A stretch of 47,691 bases of DNA from Paracoccaceae bacterium (lineage in GTDB: Bacteria; Pseudomonadota; Alphaproteobacteria; Rhodobacterales; Rhodobacteraceae), in assembly GCA_014879735.1 (NCBI GenBank), contig JACSRN010000101.1:1-47691 (forward strand). The letters are read 5' to 3'. The position numbers and the translations under genes are program-made. The first letter of the stretch is position 1; the number at the start of each line of letters is the position of its first letter. The notes under the pieces are model-generated. The model was given only the letters and a program-made list of their open reading frames with translations. It did no database searches and was not told the origin of the DNA. Positions 24,635-33,598 of the stretch are shown here, one piece after another.

Positions 24635-24760
24635 TCCGATCCGTCTCCCGGTGGTTGCCACGCCAGTCTAGCCGCGGCTCGGGGACGGACGCAACGTCAG
24701 CTATCCCTCCCGCGGCCCGCGGCGCTAATGTGGTGCAGAAACCGGCCCCGGGAGAGCGCC

Positions 24761-25930
24761 ATGACCGACATCTTCATCCTTTCCGCCGCGCGCACAGCCA
24801 TCGGCACCTTCGGCGGCGCATTGTCGGGACTGCCGCCCGTCGACATCGCCACCGTGGCCGTGAAGGCGGCGATCGACCGGGCGGGGCTTCCCGCGGATGC
24901 GGTGGGCACCGTTGTCATGGGTCATGTGATCAATACCGAACCGCGCGACATGTATCTGTCGCGCGTGGCGGCGATGCAGGCCGGCGTGCCCGACACCTCG
25001 CCGGCGATGAACGTCAACCGGCTGTGCGGCTCGGGCGCGCAGGCCATCGTCACGGCGGCGCAGATGCTGATGCTGGGCGATGCAGCGGTTGCACTGGCGG
25101 GCGGGGCGGAATGCATGAGCCGTTCGCCCTATGCGCTGACTTCGGCGCGCTGGGGCCAGAAGATGGGGGACACGAAGGTCCTCGACATGATGACGGGGGC
25201 GCTGACCTGCCCCTTCGGCACCGGCCACATGGGCGTGACAGCCGAGAACGTGGCGGCAGCCGACGCGATCAGCCGCGCCGATCAGGACGCCTTCGCGCTG
25301 GAAAGCCAGGCGCGGGCGGCGCGGGCGATTGCCGGCGGGTTGTTTCGTGACCAGATCGCGCCGGTCGAGATGCAGGGCCGCAAGGGCGCGATCGTCTTCG
25401 ACACCGACGAACATCCGAAACCGACGACGCCCGAAGGGCTGGCCAAGCTGAAGCCCGCCTTCCAGAAGGACGGAACGGTAACGGCGGGGAATGCCAGCGG
25501 TCTCAACGACGGGGCGGCGGCGCTGGTGCTGGCACGGGGTGATGCGCTGGACGGGCGCACACCGCGGGCCCGCATCATGGGCTGGGCGGTGGCCGGCGTC
25601 GATCCGAAGGTGATGGGCATCGGCCCGATTCCGGCGGTTCGCGCGCTTTGCGCAAAGCTTGGCATCAGCCCGCAGAGCTTCGATATCGTGGAATCGAACG
25701 AGGCCTTCGCATCGCAGGCGCTGGCCGTCTCGCGCGCGCTGGATCTCGATCCGGCGAAGGTCAATCCCAACGGCGGGGCCATCGCGCTTGGCCATCCGGT
25801 TGGCGCAACCGGCGCGATCCTGACGGTCAAGGCACTGTATGAGCTGGAGCGGACCGGCGGCCGGACGGCGCTGATCACCATGTGCATCGGCGGCGGCCAG
25901 GGCATCGCGCTGGCCATTGAGCGGGTATGA
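24761..25930 (+). CDS. Acetyl-CoA C-acyltransferase (beta-ketothiolase)
   Basis: A 389-residue thiolase with all three catalytic residues: Cys89 in NRLCGSGAQA, His345 in ALGHPVGATG and Cys375 in MCIGGGQG. It condenses or cleaves acyl-CoA units; the sequence is nearer to the biosynthetic BktB/PhaA type than to FadA, but chain-length preference cannot be read. GGAGAG precedes the start. The gene abuts the PBP1C gene tail to tail (stop codons next to each other at 25930/25931), leaving no room for an intergenic terminator. fadH at 5.4 kb is another fatty-acid enzyme in the window. Confidence 0.93.
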   Translation: MTDIFILSAARTAIGTFGGALSGLPPVDIATVAVKAAIDRAGLPADAVGTVVMGHVINTEPRDMYLSRVAAMQAGVPDTSPAMNVNRLCGSGAQAIVTAAQMLMLGDAAVALAGGAECMSRSPYALTSARWGQKMGDTKVLDMMTGALTCPFGTGHMGVTAENVAAADAISRADQDAFALESQARAARAIAGGLFRDQIAPVEMQGRKGAIVFDTDEHPKPTTPEGLAKLKPAFQKDGTVTAGNASGLNDGAAALVLARGDALDGRTPRARIMGWAVAGVDPKVMGIGPIPAVRALCAKLGISPQSFDIVESNEAFASQALAVSRALDLDPAKVNPNGGAIALGHPVGATGAILTVKALYELERTGGRTALITMCIGGGQGIALAIERV

Positions 25931-27967
25931 TCACCGGACCCGCACGCGCGCGCGGGCCGAGCGACCCTCGGCATCGATCACGCTGAGGGTCACGAAGCCA
26001 ATTCCCGGCAGGTCGAGCAGGGTTTCGCGTTCGCCCTGCCCCACAGCCAGCGGCACACCATCGGCCAGCCAGGTGAAGGGCGCGGTTCCGCCCGTGACTT
26101 TCACCTTCAACCCGCGTGACAGAAGCTCCACCTCGGCGCCATCCGGGGGAAAGGCAACCTGCGGTGCGTTTTCCACCGCGAAGGCGGCATTCCGCGGCCG
26201 GAAGCTCTGCAGCGGCAATGGCAATTCGGCATTGGAGACCAGCAGCGTGGCCGGCGGTGCCGGCGGCTGCGGGTCGAGTGCGGGTTTCAGCCGGCTGAAA
26301 GCCTGAAACAGCACCGGCGCGGCCAGATCGGCCCCGAACGCCCCCGGCACCGGCGTGCCATCGGCGCGACCCATCCAGATGCCGATCACATGGCGTCCGT
26401 CATAGCCGATGGCCCAGGCGTCGCGATGGCCGTAACTGGTGCCGGTCTTGTAGGCGAGCCGGTTTTCCGGCGCACCCGGCGGCGGCGCGAGGCCGGCCAG
26501 GATATCGCCCACCTCCCACGCCGCGACGGCGGAGACCAGCCGTTGCCCCTCGGGCCGTTCGGCACCATGCCGCCAGATCAGCGGCAGGGCCACCCCGCCC
26601 CGGGCAAGGGCGGCATAAAGCTGCACCATATCCTGCAAGGTGACACCGATCCCCCCCAAGGCGACCGCCAGCCCCGGCTGATCGCCGGGAATGTCATGCT
26701 GCACCCCGGCCCGGTCCAGCGCGGTGATCAGCTTTGCGGGACCCAGCGCATCGGTCAGCACCACGGCGGGTATGTTCAACGACAGTTGCAGCGCCTCGCG
26801 CAGGCGGATTTCGCCGTGATACTGCCGGTCGAAATTCTGCGGCGCATAGCTGCCGAAGATCATCGGACGGTCGTCGACCCTGGTCTCCGGATGGGCCAGC
26901 CCCTGATCGAAGGCCAGTCCATAGACCAGCGGCTTCAGTGTCGACCCCGGCGAGCGCAATGCCGTCGTCATGTCGACAAAGCCCTGCCGGGCATCGGCGC
27001 GGAATCCCGCCGATCCGACCGAGGCGAGGATTTCGCCCGAGGCATGGTCGGCCACCACGATGGCGATCTGCAGCCGGTCGCCCTTGCCCTGCACCGTCTC
27101 GGCGGCCAGCGCCTCCATCATCTTCTGCAGGCCCAGATCCAGCGTCAGCCGCAACACCTCGGCCCTGGGGTCTTCGGTGCGCGCGCGATCCGCCAGATGC
27201 GGCGCCAAGGCCGGAAAGGGCTGGCGCCGGTCCGGCACCGTTTCGCGCCGGCCGGCAGCGGCCTCATCGGCGTCGACCACGCCAAAGCGCACGGCACGGG
27301 CCAGCACCCGGTCCCGCGCGGCCACGGCCAGGGCCGCGGCACGGTCGGGGCGGCGGCGTTCGGGGCTTTGCGGAATGGCCACCAACAGGGCGGCCTCGGC
27401 CGGCGTCAGCCGCAGCGGTTCCTTGCCGAAATAGGACAGCGACGCCGCCCGCACCCCTTCGAGATTGCCGCCGAACGGCGCCAGCAGCAGATAGAGCGAC
27501 AGGATTTCATCCTTGGACAGCCGCCGCTCCAGCGCCAGCGCGACCCGCATCTGCCGCAGCTTGCCCGCGACCTCGCCGGTCGTTCCCTCTTCCAGCAGCC
27601 GTGCCACCTGCATCGTCAGCGTCGAACCGCCCGAGACGATATGCCCGTTCAGGACCGCCTGCGCCACCGCCCGCAGCATCGCCTGCGGATCGACGCCCGC
27701 ATGGTCGTAGAAGCGGCGATCCTCGTAGTTGAGCAGCATGGCGACATAGCGCGGATCGACGCCCGTCAGATCGACCTTCAGCCGCCACCGGCCATCGGCC
27801 ACGGTATAGGCGCGCAGAAGCCGGCCATCGCGGTCCAGCACCTCGGCCGAGGTGGGCAGGATCAGCGGCGGCAGCGCGGTCGCATCGATCCAGCGATCGA
27901 ACCCGTCGCGCCCGGCGGCGGCAAGCCACAGGCCCACCGCCAGAACCAGAAGCCAGCGCGCCCGCAT
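25931..27967 (-). CDS. pbpC: Penicillin-binding protein 1C (bifunctional glycosyltransferase/transpeptidase)
   Basis: A 678-residue PBP1C. After one N-terminal membrane anchor (residues 5-20), the GT51 domain has catalytic Glu82 in NYEDRRFYDH and STLTMQ near 115-120. The transpeptidase domain has S342-T-L-K345 as the acyl-serine motif, SLN as the second motif, and KTGTSYGH as KTG. The C-terminal 85 residues form the BiPBP_C domain (GTAPFTWLADG). It polymerises and cross-links peptidoglycan. It starts 4 bp after the alpha-2-macroglobulin gene, the same pairing as yfhM-pbpC in enterobacteria. Confidence 0.96.
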   Translation of the reverse strand: MRARWLLVLAVGLWLAAAGRDGFDRWIDATALPPLILPTSAEVLDRDGRLLRAYTVADGRWRLKVDLTGVDPRYVAMLLNYEDRRFYDHAGVDPQAMLRAVAQAVLNGHIVSGGSTLTMQVARLLEEGTTGEVAGKLRQMRVALALERRLSKDEILSLYLLLAPFGGNLEGVRAASLSYFGKEPLRLTPAEAALLVAIPQSPERRRPDRAAALAVAARDRVLARAVRFGVVDADEAAAGRRETVPDRRQPFPALAPHLADRARTEDPRAEVLRLTLDLGLQKMMEALAAETVQGKGDRLQIAIVVADHASGEILASVGSAGFRADARQGFVDMTTALRSPGSTLKPLVYGLAFDQGLAHPETRVDDRPMIFGSYAPQNFDRQYHGEIRLREALQLSLNIPAVVLTDALGPAKLITALDRAGVQHDIPGDQPGLAVALGGIGVTLQDMVQLYAALARGGVALPLIWRHGAERPEGQRLVSAVAAWEVGDILAGLAPPPGAPENRLAYKTGTSYGHRDAWAIGYDGRHVIGIWMGRADGTPVPGAFGADLAAPVLFQAFSRLKPALDPQPPAPPATLLVSNAELPLPLQSFRPRNAAFAVENAPQVAFPPDGAEVELLSRGLKVKVTGGTAPFTWLADGVPLAVGQGERETLLDLPGIGFVTLSVIDAEGRSARARVRVR

Positions 27968-27971
27968 GGGC

Positions 27972-30900
27972 CTATTTCGCCGCGACCGTCACCATGCCCG
28001 TCTCGCTCCGGGCACGGAAATCGGGACGGTACATGTCTTCGACCGAGGCCGCGGGATGGTGGAACACCCCGGGCGAGACGGCACGGACGACATAGGCCAG
28101 GCGGAAGCTGCCCGAGGACTGCCAGTCCACTGCCGTGATGAAACGATCCTGCCGGAACTCGGAATGGGCGACGTCCTGCATCGCATCGAGCCAACCGAGC
28201 TGTGCCGTCGATCCCGCCGAAATCAGGTTCGGATTGTCGATCTCGAACCCCGCGGGCAGCGGATCCGTCACCATGAGCCGTGCCTCGGAATAGGCGAAGG
28301 GCGTGACCTCCAGCACCACGACAAGCCGGTCGCCCTGCGTCACCCGATCGGGCGACACCGGCTCTCCGTCCATGGTGTAGTAGCTGCGGGCGATGGCAAA
28401 GCCATTGCCGCCCGCGGGCTCGGGCGCAGCCGGAACACCATAGGTCGTGACCGTGACCGTGGTGTCGGATCCGTCGTTCGTGACCGTCATCGCCGGATCG
28501 CCGGAGGTCAGCACCCGCACCGGCGCGCCGACCGCCGGCTGGCCGTCGATCTTCAGATCTTGCACCCCTGCCCCGTCAATCAGCGCCTGAGCCGCCATCA
28601 GCGCCCAGGTGGCCTCTTGCGTCGAGAGGTACCGGCCCTGCCGCGCGACGCGGTCGGTCAATGCCTCGCGGTCGATGGCATTCGACCGGGCTTCCGTCGC
28701 CAGTGCCAGGAGGGCGGCGGCATCGCGGTAGTTCGTGCCGTAATCCACCCGCCAGATCTGTTCCCCGCTATCGTCCGGCAGGGCTGCCAGCTTTGCCCCC
28801 GCCTTGGCGAACATCGCATCGGCCCGCGTCTGGTCGCCGTAATAGGCCAGCGCCGCGCCAAGCTGGGCCACCGCCAGCGGGGTTGCAAAGTCCCCGGCCT
28901 TCACATCGGCATAATAGCGCAGATCGCCGATCGCCGCCGCACCCTCGCGCGCCAGAACCATCAGCGCATAAGCCAGCGCCGTGCCGCCGCCATTGGTTCC
29001 GGCATCGAATTCAGGCGCATAGTTCACCTGGTTGCGCAGGTTCGACAGCGCGTTGCGGAAGGCCAGATCCGGCACCGCATAGCCCTGCGCCCGCGCCCGG
29101 CTGAGGAAGTCGGTCACATAGGCATCGAGCCACAGGTCGCCCGATCCGGGTTGCCACAGGCCGAAACTGCCTTCGGCGCCCTGATTTGTCAGGATGTCGT
29201 CGATGGCATCCTCGATCCGGCCGCGAAGATCCCCTGCCCCCTTCAGATCCATCGCCCGCGCGATATCGTCGAAATAGACCAGCGGCATGGCAACCGAGGT
29301 CAATTGCTCGGTGCAACCATAGGGATAGCGGTCCAGGGTGCCCAAAAGTCCCGGCGCGTTCAGCCGCGCCAGCGGGCCAACCGTCATCACCGACTTGCCC
29401 GTCCCGGGCACGAGGCCGGAAAAGACCGCGGCATCGAAGGTGAAGGTCTGGCCCTTCTTCAGGTCGATCCGGCTGATCTGCACGGTTTCGGGATCGTTCA
29501 CCTGCACCGGGATGGTCAGGTCCTTGGTCAGGACCTTGCCGTCGGGCGTGGTCAACGACACGGTGATCCTGTCGGTCCCCGGCAGGTTCGCCGTCACCGG
29601 CACGGCAACGACGGCCTTGCCCATCTCGGCCAGCATCACATCCGCGGGTGCCGCCCCCAGCGTAAGCGTGTCCGAGGCGACCGAAAGCGCCATCTTGCCG
29701 GCCGGGCCGGTGGCATGGACGATTTCAAGCAGGAGCCGGCTTTCATCGCCGGGGGCAAGGAAGCGCGGCAGGCTGGCCGTCACCACCACCGGATCGCGGA
29801 CCAGCACATCCGCCTGCGCCTGGCCTATGCCGGTCTTCGACCAGGCCACCGCCATCACCTTGACCGTGCCGTTGAACGACGGAAGGTCGAAGGTGGTGCG
29901 GGCATAGCCATCCGCATCCACTTCCAGCGGGCCGGTGAAATAGGCCACGAGTTCCTCGGTCGGAGGCGGCGCTTGCAGCCGTGCCTGCGCGCCCGCATCG
30001 CCGCCCGAACGCACGGCACCCTCGGCGCCGTTCAGCCCGTCGATCAGCCGGCCGTAAAGATCGCGGATGCCAACCCCCAGCTTGCGCTGGCCGAAATAAT
30101 AGCCTTGCGGATCGGGCGCGGTGAAGCCGGTCAGGTTCAGGATGCCCTGATCCACCGCAGCGATGGTGACATAGGCCGTCTCGCCCGCCGTCACGCCTTC
30201 GACCTTGACCGCAATCTCCATCGGGCCGCGCGGGGCGGCCTCTGTGGCGGTTTCCACCCTGGCCTTCAGCGCATGCGACCCGGGGTCGATGCTGGCGTAG
30301 GACAGCCCCATCGCCCGCGAGGGATTGCGGCCGGCGGCCACATCCATCGGCCGCAGCACCGAGGCCGTGACATAGACGCCGGCGCCCCAGTCGGCCGTGA
30401 CATCAAGCGGGATCAGGGTTTCGCCCTCCGTCACTTCGACCGCCTTCATCGTGACCAGCCGGTTCGACAGCACCGTCACCAGCGCCGTTCCCGCCGTCCG
30501 CGGCACGATGCGCAGTTGCGCGGTATCTCCCGGCTTGTAGGCCGGCTTGTCGAGCGACAACTCCAACGTGTCCGGCGTGGCCGAAACATCGGCGGGCGCA
30601 TACCAGCCGGCCCAGAAGGTTGTGGTGGTTTCGGCCGGCGGACCTTCGGCCCGCGTGACCTTCAACTCATATTCACCCCAGGTGACGGCGGCCTCGATCC
30701 CGGCCGGCGTGTCGCCCAGCCTGGCCTCGCCGGAAGCCACCGGAGTGCGATAGGTCACGGGCTCCCAGAACCAACTTCCATAACTTTGATACCATTGGTA
30801 ATCGGTCTCGATCCGGGTCAGTTCCCATTTTACCGCCATCGGTGCGGGTTTCAGGTCCGGGCCGACACCGATCAGGTCGAAGGCCGCCTTGGCACCCTCG

Positions 30901-33422
30901 GCCACCACGCCGTCGAACAGTGGCTTCACGCCGATCATGGCCGAGACCGGCGCCAGGTCGCGCGTGATGCGGCGCTCGACCGGCCGGCCCGATCCTTCGG
31001 CGACGCGGACGGTGACGGTGGCGGTCAGCGGGCGGCCGGGATCGGCGATCTGCGGCAGGCCGATGTCGATCAGCGCCCGGCCGTCCTCCAGCGTCTCGGC
31101 GGCGGGCAGCGGTTCCATCACGGCATTGAAGGGCTGGTCGGCACGGCCGAAGACATAGCCGGGCCAGGCCTTCAGCCCGCCGGCAGCCTTCAGCAGCACC
31201 TCGCCCTCGACGGCCAGCCCGGCACCGGGCGCGCCGAACAGGTATTTCGCATCGACCGTCAGCGGATAGGCCGCCTCGCCATAGGTCAGCGGCTGGTCGC
31301 CTTCGCCCATCGCAAGGGTGAAGTCGATCCGCTCGGGCAGGAAATCCTCGACGAGAAAGGTCTCGCGGGCCAGCGGCGGGGCCTCGGGATCGGCCAGAAC
31401 CTCCAGCGTCCAGACCCCGCGCGGGGCGGTGCCGGCGACCGGCATCTCGAACACATACCCGCCGGCACCACTGTCGGGCATCTGCTGGCGGGAATATTCC
31501 ACGCCATCGGGGCGGCGCAGCAGCGCGGTCATCGGCAGCCCTTCGACAGCGCCGGCCTCCGGATCGCGCGCCAGCGCCGTGGCATAGACGGTTTCCCCGG
31601 CGCGATAGGCGCCGCGGTCGGTTGTCAGGAATACATCCACCGGGCCGGCGGCCTCGCGCCCCTCGACGCCGCGGTCCGACAGGTCGAACTCGGGATCGGT
31701 CAGCGACAGGAAGGCGATGTCGTCCTCGCCCTCCTTCACCACGACCAGCGCCGGTGCCGAGGCACCGCTGCCCCGCGTCAGCCCGGCATCGAACCGGGCA
31801 TAGCCCTGATCGTCGGTCGTCGCGGTGCCCAGAACCGCATTGGCCCGGTTCAGCAACTCCACCGTCGCCCCGGGTTTCGCGCCCGCAGTCGACAGGCTGC
31901 GGACAAAGACATGCAGCCCGTCCACCCCGTTCATCGTGGTCAGACCAAGGTCGGAGACCACGAACCACTGCCAGCCCGGCGCGATCACCCCGGGGTCGAC
32001 ACCCGGCACCACGGCCCGGAGCGCATAGACCCCCGCCGGGCGACCGGCCAGCGCCTCGGCCATCGGCAGACGGGTGGTGACATCCTTGTTCACCTCCTGC
32101 GCCACCGTGGCGGTGCCGTGCCAGATCTGCTCGCCCACCTCGTCGGTGAACGCCTCTTCCGAGTAGTAATAGACCGGCGCGCCGAAATAGCTGTTCTGCA
32201 TGGCACGCAGAAGGTTGCGGTCGGTTACGGCGAACAGGGTGAGATCCAGCTTTTCGGTGTTCACGGTCTGCACCGGAAGGGCCGCGCCCTCGCCCTTGGG
32301 CAGGACATAGCCGCGACCGGGGAAGCTAACGCCCGGATTGCGGTCGCGGACATAAAGCGTCAGCGCCACATCCTTGGCCAGCGTCTGGCCGTCGGCGGCA
32401 GGCAGGCCCTCGCGGAAGGTGACGGAATAGCGCTGGCCATGGGTCAGGCCTGCCACGCAAAGCTCGCGATACCCGCCGTTTTCCACGGAAAGGCCGGGTT
32501 CGGGCAGCTTGACATACATCGAATAGTCGACGCCCGACGCCACCAGATCCTCGGTGAAGGTCGCGCAGATCCGCGGGCGGGCAAGATCGGCCTGAACGCT
32601 GTTCTCGCTGATGCGGAAGCCGTATTTGCCGATCGCATCCTCCAGCAGCATGGCCGTGTCGTCGCGCGGCTGAATTGCCTGGGCCAGCCGCAGTGCCGCC
32701 ACCATGTCGCGGCCGCGGCCCAGCGCTTCGAGCTCTGGCGCCATCTGGACGAGGATCGAATGGCGCAGACCCGGGTTTTCAGCGCGCAGAAAGGCGTTGA
32801 CGGCCGCGTAATAGGCGCGGTTCAGATACCAATAGGTGTCGTTGCTCTGCTGTTTCGACGCCTCATAGGCGCGGCGGGAATAGTCGAGCCAGAGGTCGGC
32901 GCGATCCTCGCGATTCAGCGCGGCGCCGGTAAAGGCCGTTGCCATCACCCAATCGCCCTGGGATTCGCGCCCCGATGCCGATTGCAGATGCTCGTCGGCC
33001 GACCAGGGGCCGGTGCTATGGGTGCGGCCCAGGGTCTGCGCCATCTCGGTCACCGCGATCAGATCCCAGTCCGGCACGAAGGTCAGGTCCTTTCGCCGGA
33101 TTTCGGCCAGCGCCTCGGCGCCGGGGGCGGGCATTGCCATCACACCGGAATCGGCGCCCTGGAAGAATGCGCTTTCGCCAGGCTTGTCCTTCAGGAAACA
33201 GCTGCCGTTGCGGCTGTTGAACGTATAGGCGGTGCAGGCGCGATTGGTGATGCAGGCCACCTCGCAGGCCTCTTGCGTTGTGTCGAACATCGAGGCGATG
33301 TCGCCACCCGGCAGGTCGGCGTCTTCGGTGACGATGAACCGCTTCTGCGGAATCAGGGTGTCGGCCATGACCGGAGCAGACAAGAACAGCGCCGCAATCA
33401 CGGCCCCGGCGAAAATGCGCAT
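27972..33422 (-). CDS. Bacterial alpha-2-macroglobulin with N-terminal PAN domain
   Basis: An 1816-residue secreted protein. ATG 33422 is preceded by AGGAGGG and begins a signal peptide (MRIFAGAVIAALFLSAPVMA); the frame continues upstream without support. A PAN/Apple-like domain (about 25-85, cysteine-rich: CEVACITNRACTAYTF...CFLKDK) is followed by MG domains, then the thioester motif CTEQ with Cys1370 and Gln1373, and a terpenoid-cyclase-like TED. The family traps proteases after periplasmic or envelope damage. Lack of a lipobox suggests it is periplasmic rather than a lipoprotein. Operon with pbpC: peptidoglycan repair and protease defence act together. Confidence 0.95.
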   Translation of the reverse strand: MRIFAGAVIAALFLSAPVMADTLIPQKRFIVTEDADLPGGDIASMFDTTQEACEVACITNRACTAYTFNSRNGSCFLKDKPGESAFFQGADSGVMAMPAPGAEALAEIRRKDLTFVPDWDLIAVTEMAQTLGRTHSTGPWSADEHLQSASGRESQGDWVMATAFTGAALNREDRADLWLDYSRRAYEASKQQSNDTYWYLNRAYYAAVNAFLRAENPGLRHSILVQMAPELEALGRGRDMVAALRLAQAIQPRDDTAMLLEDAIGKYGFRISENSVQADLARPRICATFTEDLVASGVDYSMYVKLPEPGLSVENGGYRELCVAGLTHGQRYSVTFREGLPAADGQTLAKDVALTLYVRDRNPGVSFPGRGYVLPKGEGAALPVQTVNTEKLDLTLFAVTDRNLLRAMQNSYFGAPVYYYSEEAFTDEVGEQIWHGTATVAQEVNKDVTTRLPMAEALAGRPAGVYALRAVVPGVDPGVIAPGWQWFVVSDLGLTTMNGVDGLHVFVRSLSTAGAKPGATVELLNRANAVLGTATTDDQGYARFDAGLTRGSGASAPALVVVKEGEDDIAFLSLTDPEFDLSDRGVEGREAAGPVDVFLTTDRGAYRAGETVYATALARDPEAGAVEGLPMTALLRRPDGVEYSRQQMPDSGAGGYVFEMPVAGTAPRGVWTLEVLADPEAPPLARETFLVEDFLPERIDFTLAMGEGDQPLTYGEAAYPLTVDAKYLFGAPGAGLAVEGEVLLKAAGGLKAWPGYVFGRADQPFNAVMEPLPAAETLEDGRALIDIGLPQIADPGRPLTATVTVRVAEGSGRPVERRITRDLAPVSAMIGVKPLFDGVVAEGAKAAFDLIGVGPDLKPAPMAVKWELTRIETDYQWYQSYGSWFWEPVTYRTPVASGEARLGDTPAGIEAAVTWGEYELKVTRAEGPPAETTTTFWAGWYAPADVSATPDTLELSLDKPAYKPGDTAQLRIVPRTAGTALVTVLSNRLVTMKAVEVTEGETLIPLDVTADWGAGVYVTASVLRPMDVAAGRNPSRAMGLSYASIDPGSHALKARVETATEAAPRGPMEIAVKVEGVTAGETAYVTIAAVDQGILNLTGFTAPDPQGYYFGQRKLGVGIRDLYGRLIDGLNGAEGAVRSGGDAGAQARLQAPPPTEELVAYFTGPLEVDADGYARTTFDLPSFNGTVKVMAVAWSKTGIGQAQADVLVRDPVVVTASLPRFLAPGDESRLLLEIVHATGPAGKMALSVASDTLTLGAAPADVMLAEMGKAVVAVPVTANLPGTDRITVSLTTPDGKVLTKDLTIPVQVNDPETVQISRIDLKKGQTFTFDAAVFSGLVPGTGKSVMTVGPLARLNAPGLLGTLDRYPYGCTEQLTSVAMPLVYFDDIARAMDLKGAGDLRGRIEDAIDDILTNQGAEGSFGLWQPGSGDLWLDAYVTDFLSRARAQGYAVPDLAFRNALSNLRNQVNYAPEFDAGTNGGGTALAYALMVLAREGAAAIGDLRYYADVKAGDFATPLAVAQLGAALAYYGDQTRADAMFAKAGAKLAALPDDSGEQIWRVDYGTNYRDAAALLALATEARSNAIDREALTDRVARQGRYLSTQEATWALMAAQALIDGAGVQDLKIDGQPAVGAPVRVLTSGDPAMTVTNDGSDTTVTVTTYGVPAAPEPAGGNGFAIARSYYTMDGEPVSPDRVTQGDRLVVVLEVTPFAYSEARLMVTDPLPAGFEIDNPNLISAGSTAQLGWLDAMQDVAHSEFRQDRFITAVDWQSSGSFRLAYVVRAVSPGVFHHPAASVEDMYRPDFRARSETGMVTVAAK

Positions 33423-33598
33423 GAAATGCCCTCCTGCGGATATCGTCAGCTTCGCATGCTCCGCCCCGGCGGGGCAAGCAGCGACTGATCGTGACCACGT
33501 TAAGTCTTGGTTCATCTGATGCCGCGAAGGTAGTGGCGAAAACCGGATGTTGCGGGATTCGCGGCGAAGGTCGGCGGCAGGATGCGGCAAGGCAAGGC

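Noticed and set aside
27852-33488. An 1878-codon open frame on the plus strand opposite the alpha-2-macroglobulin and pbpC genes
   Set aside because: It mirrors real genes on the other strand in GC-rich DNA, has a His/Arg/Gly-rich translation, no motif and no ribosome site. The opposite strand has clear families throughout.
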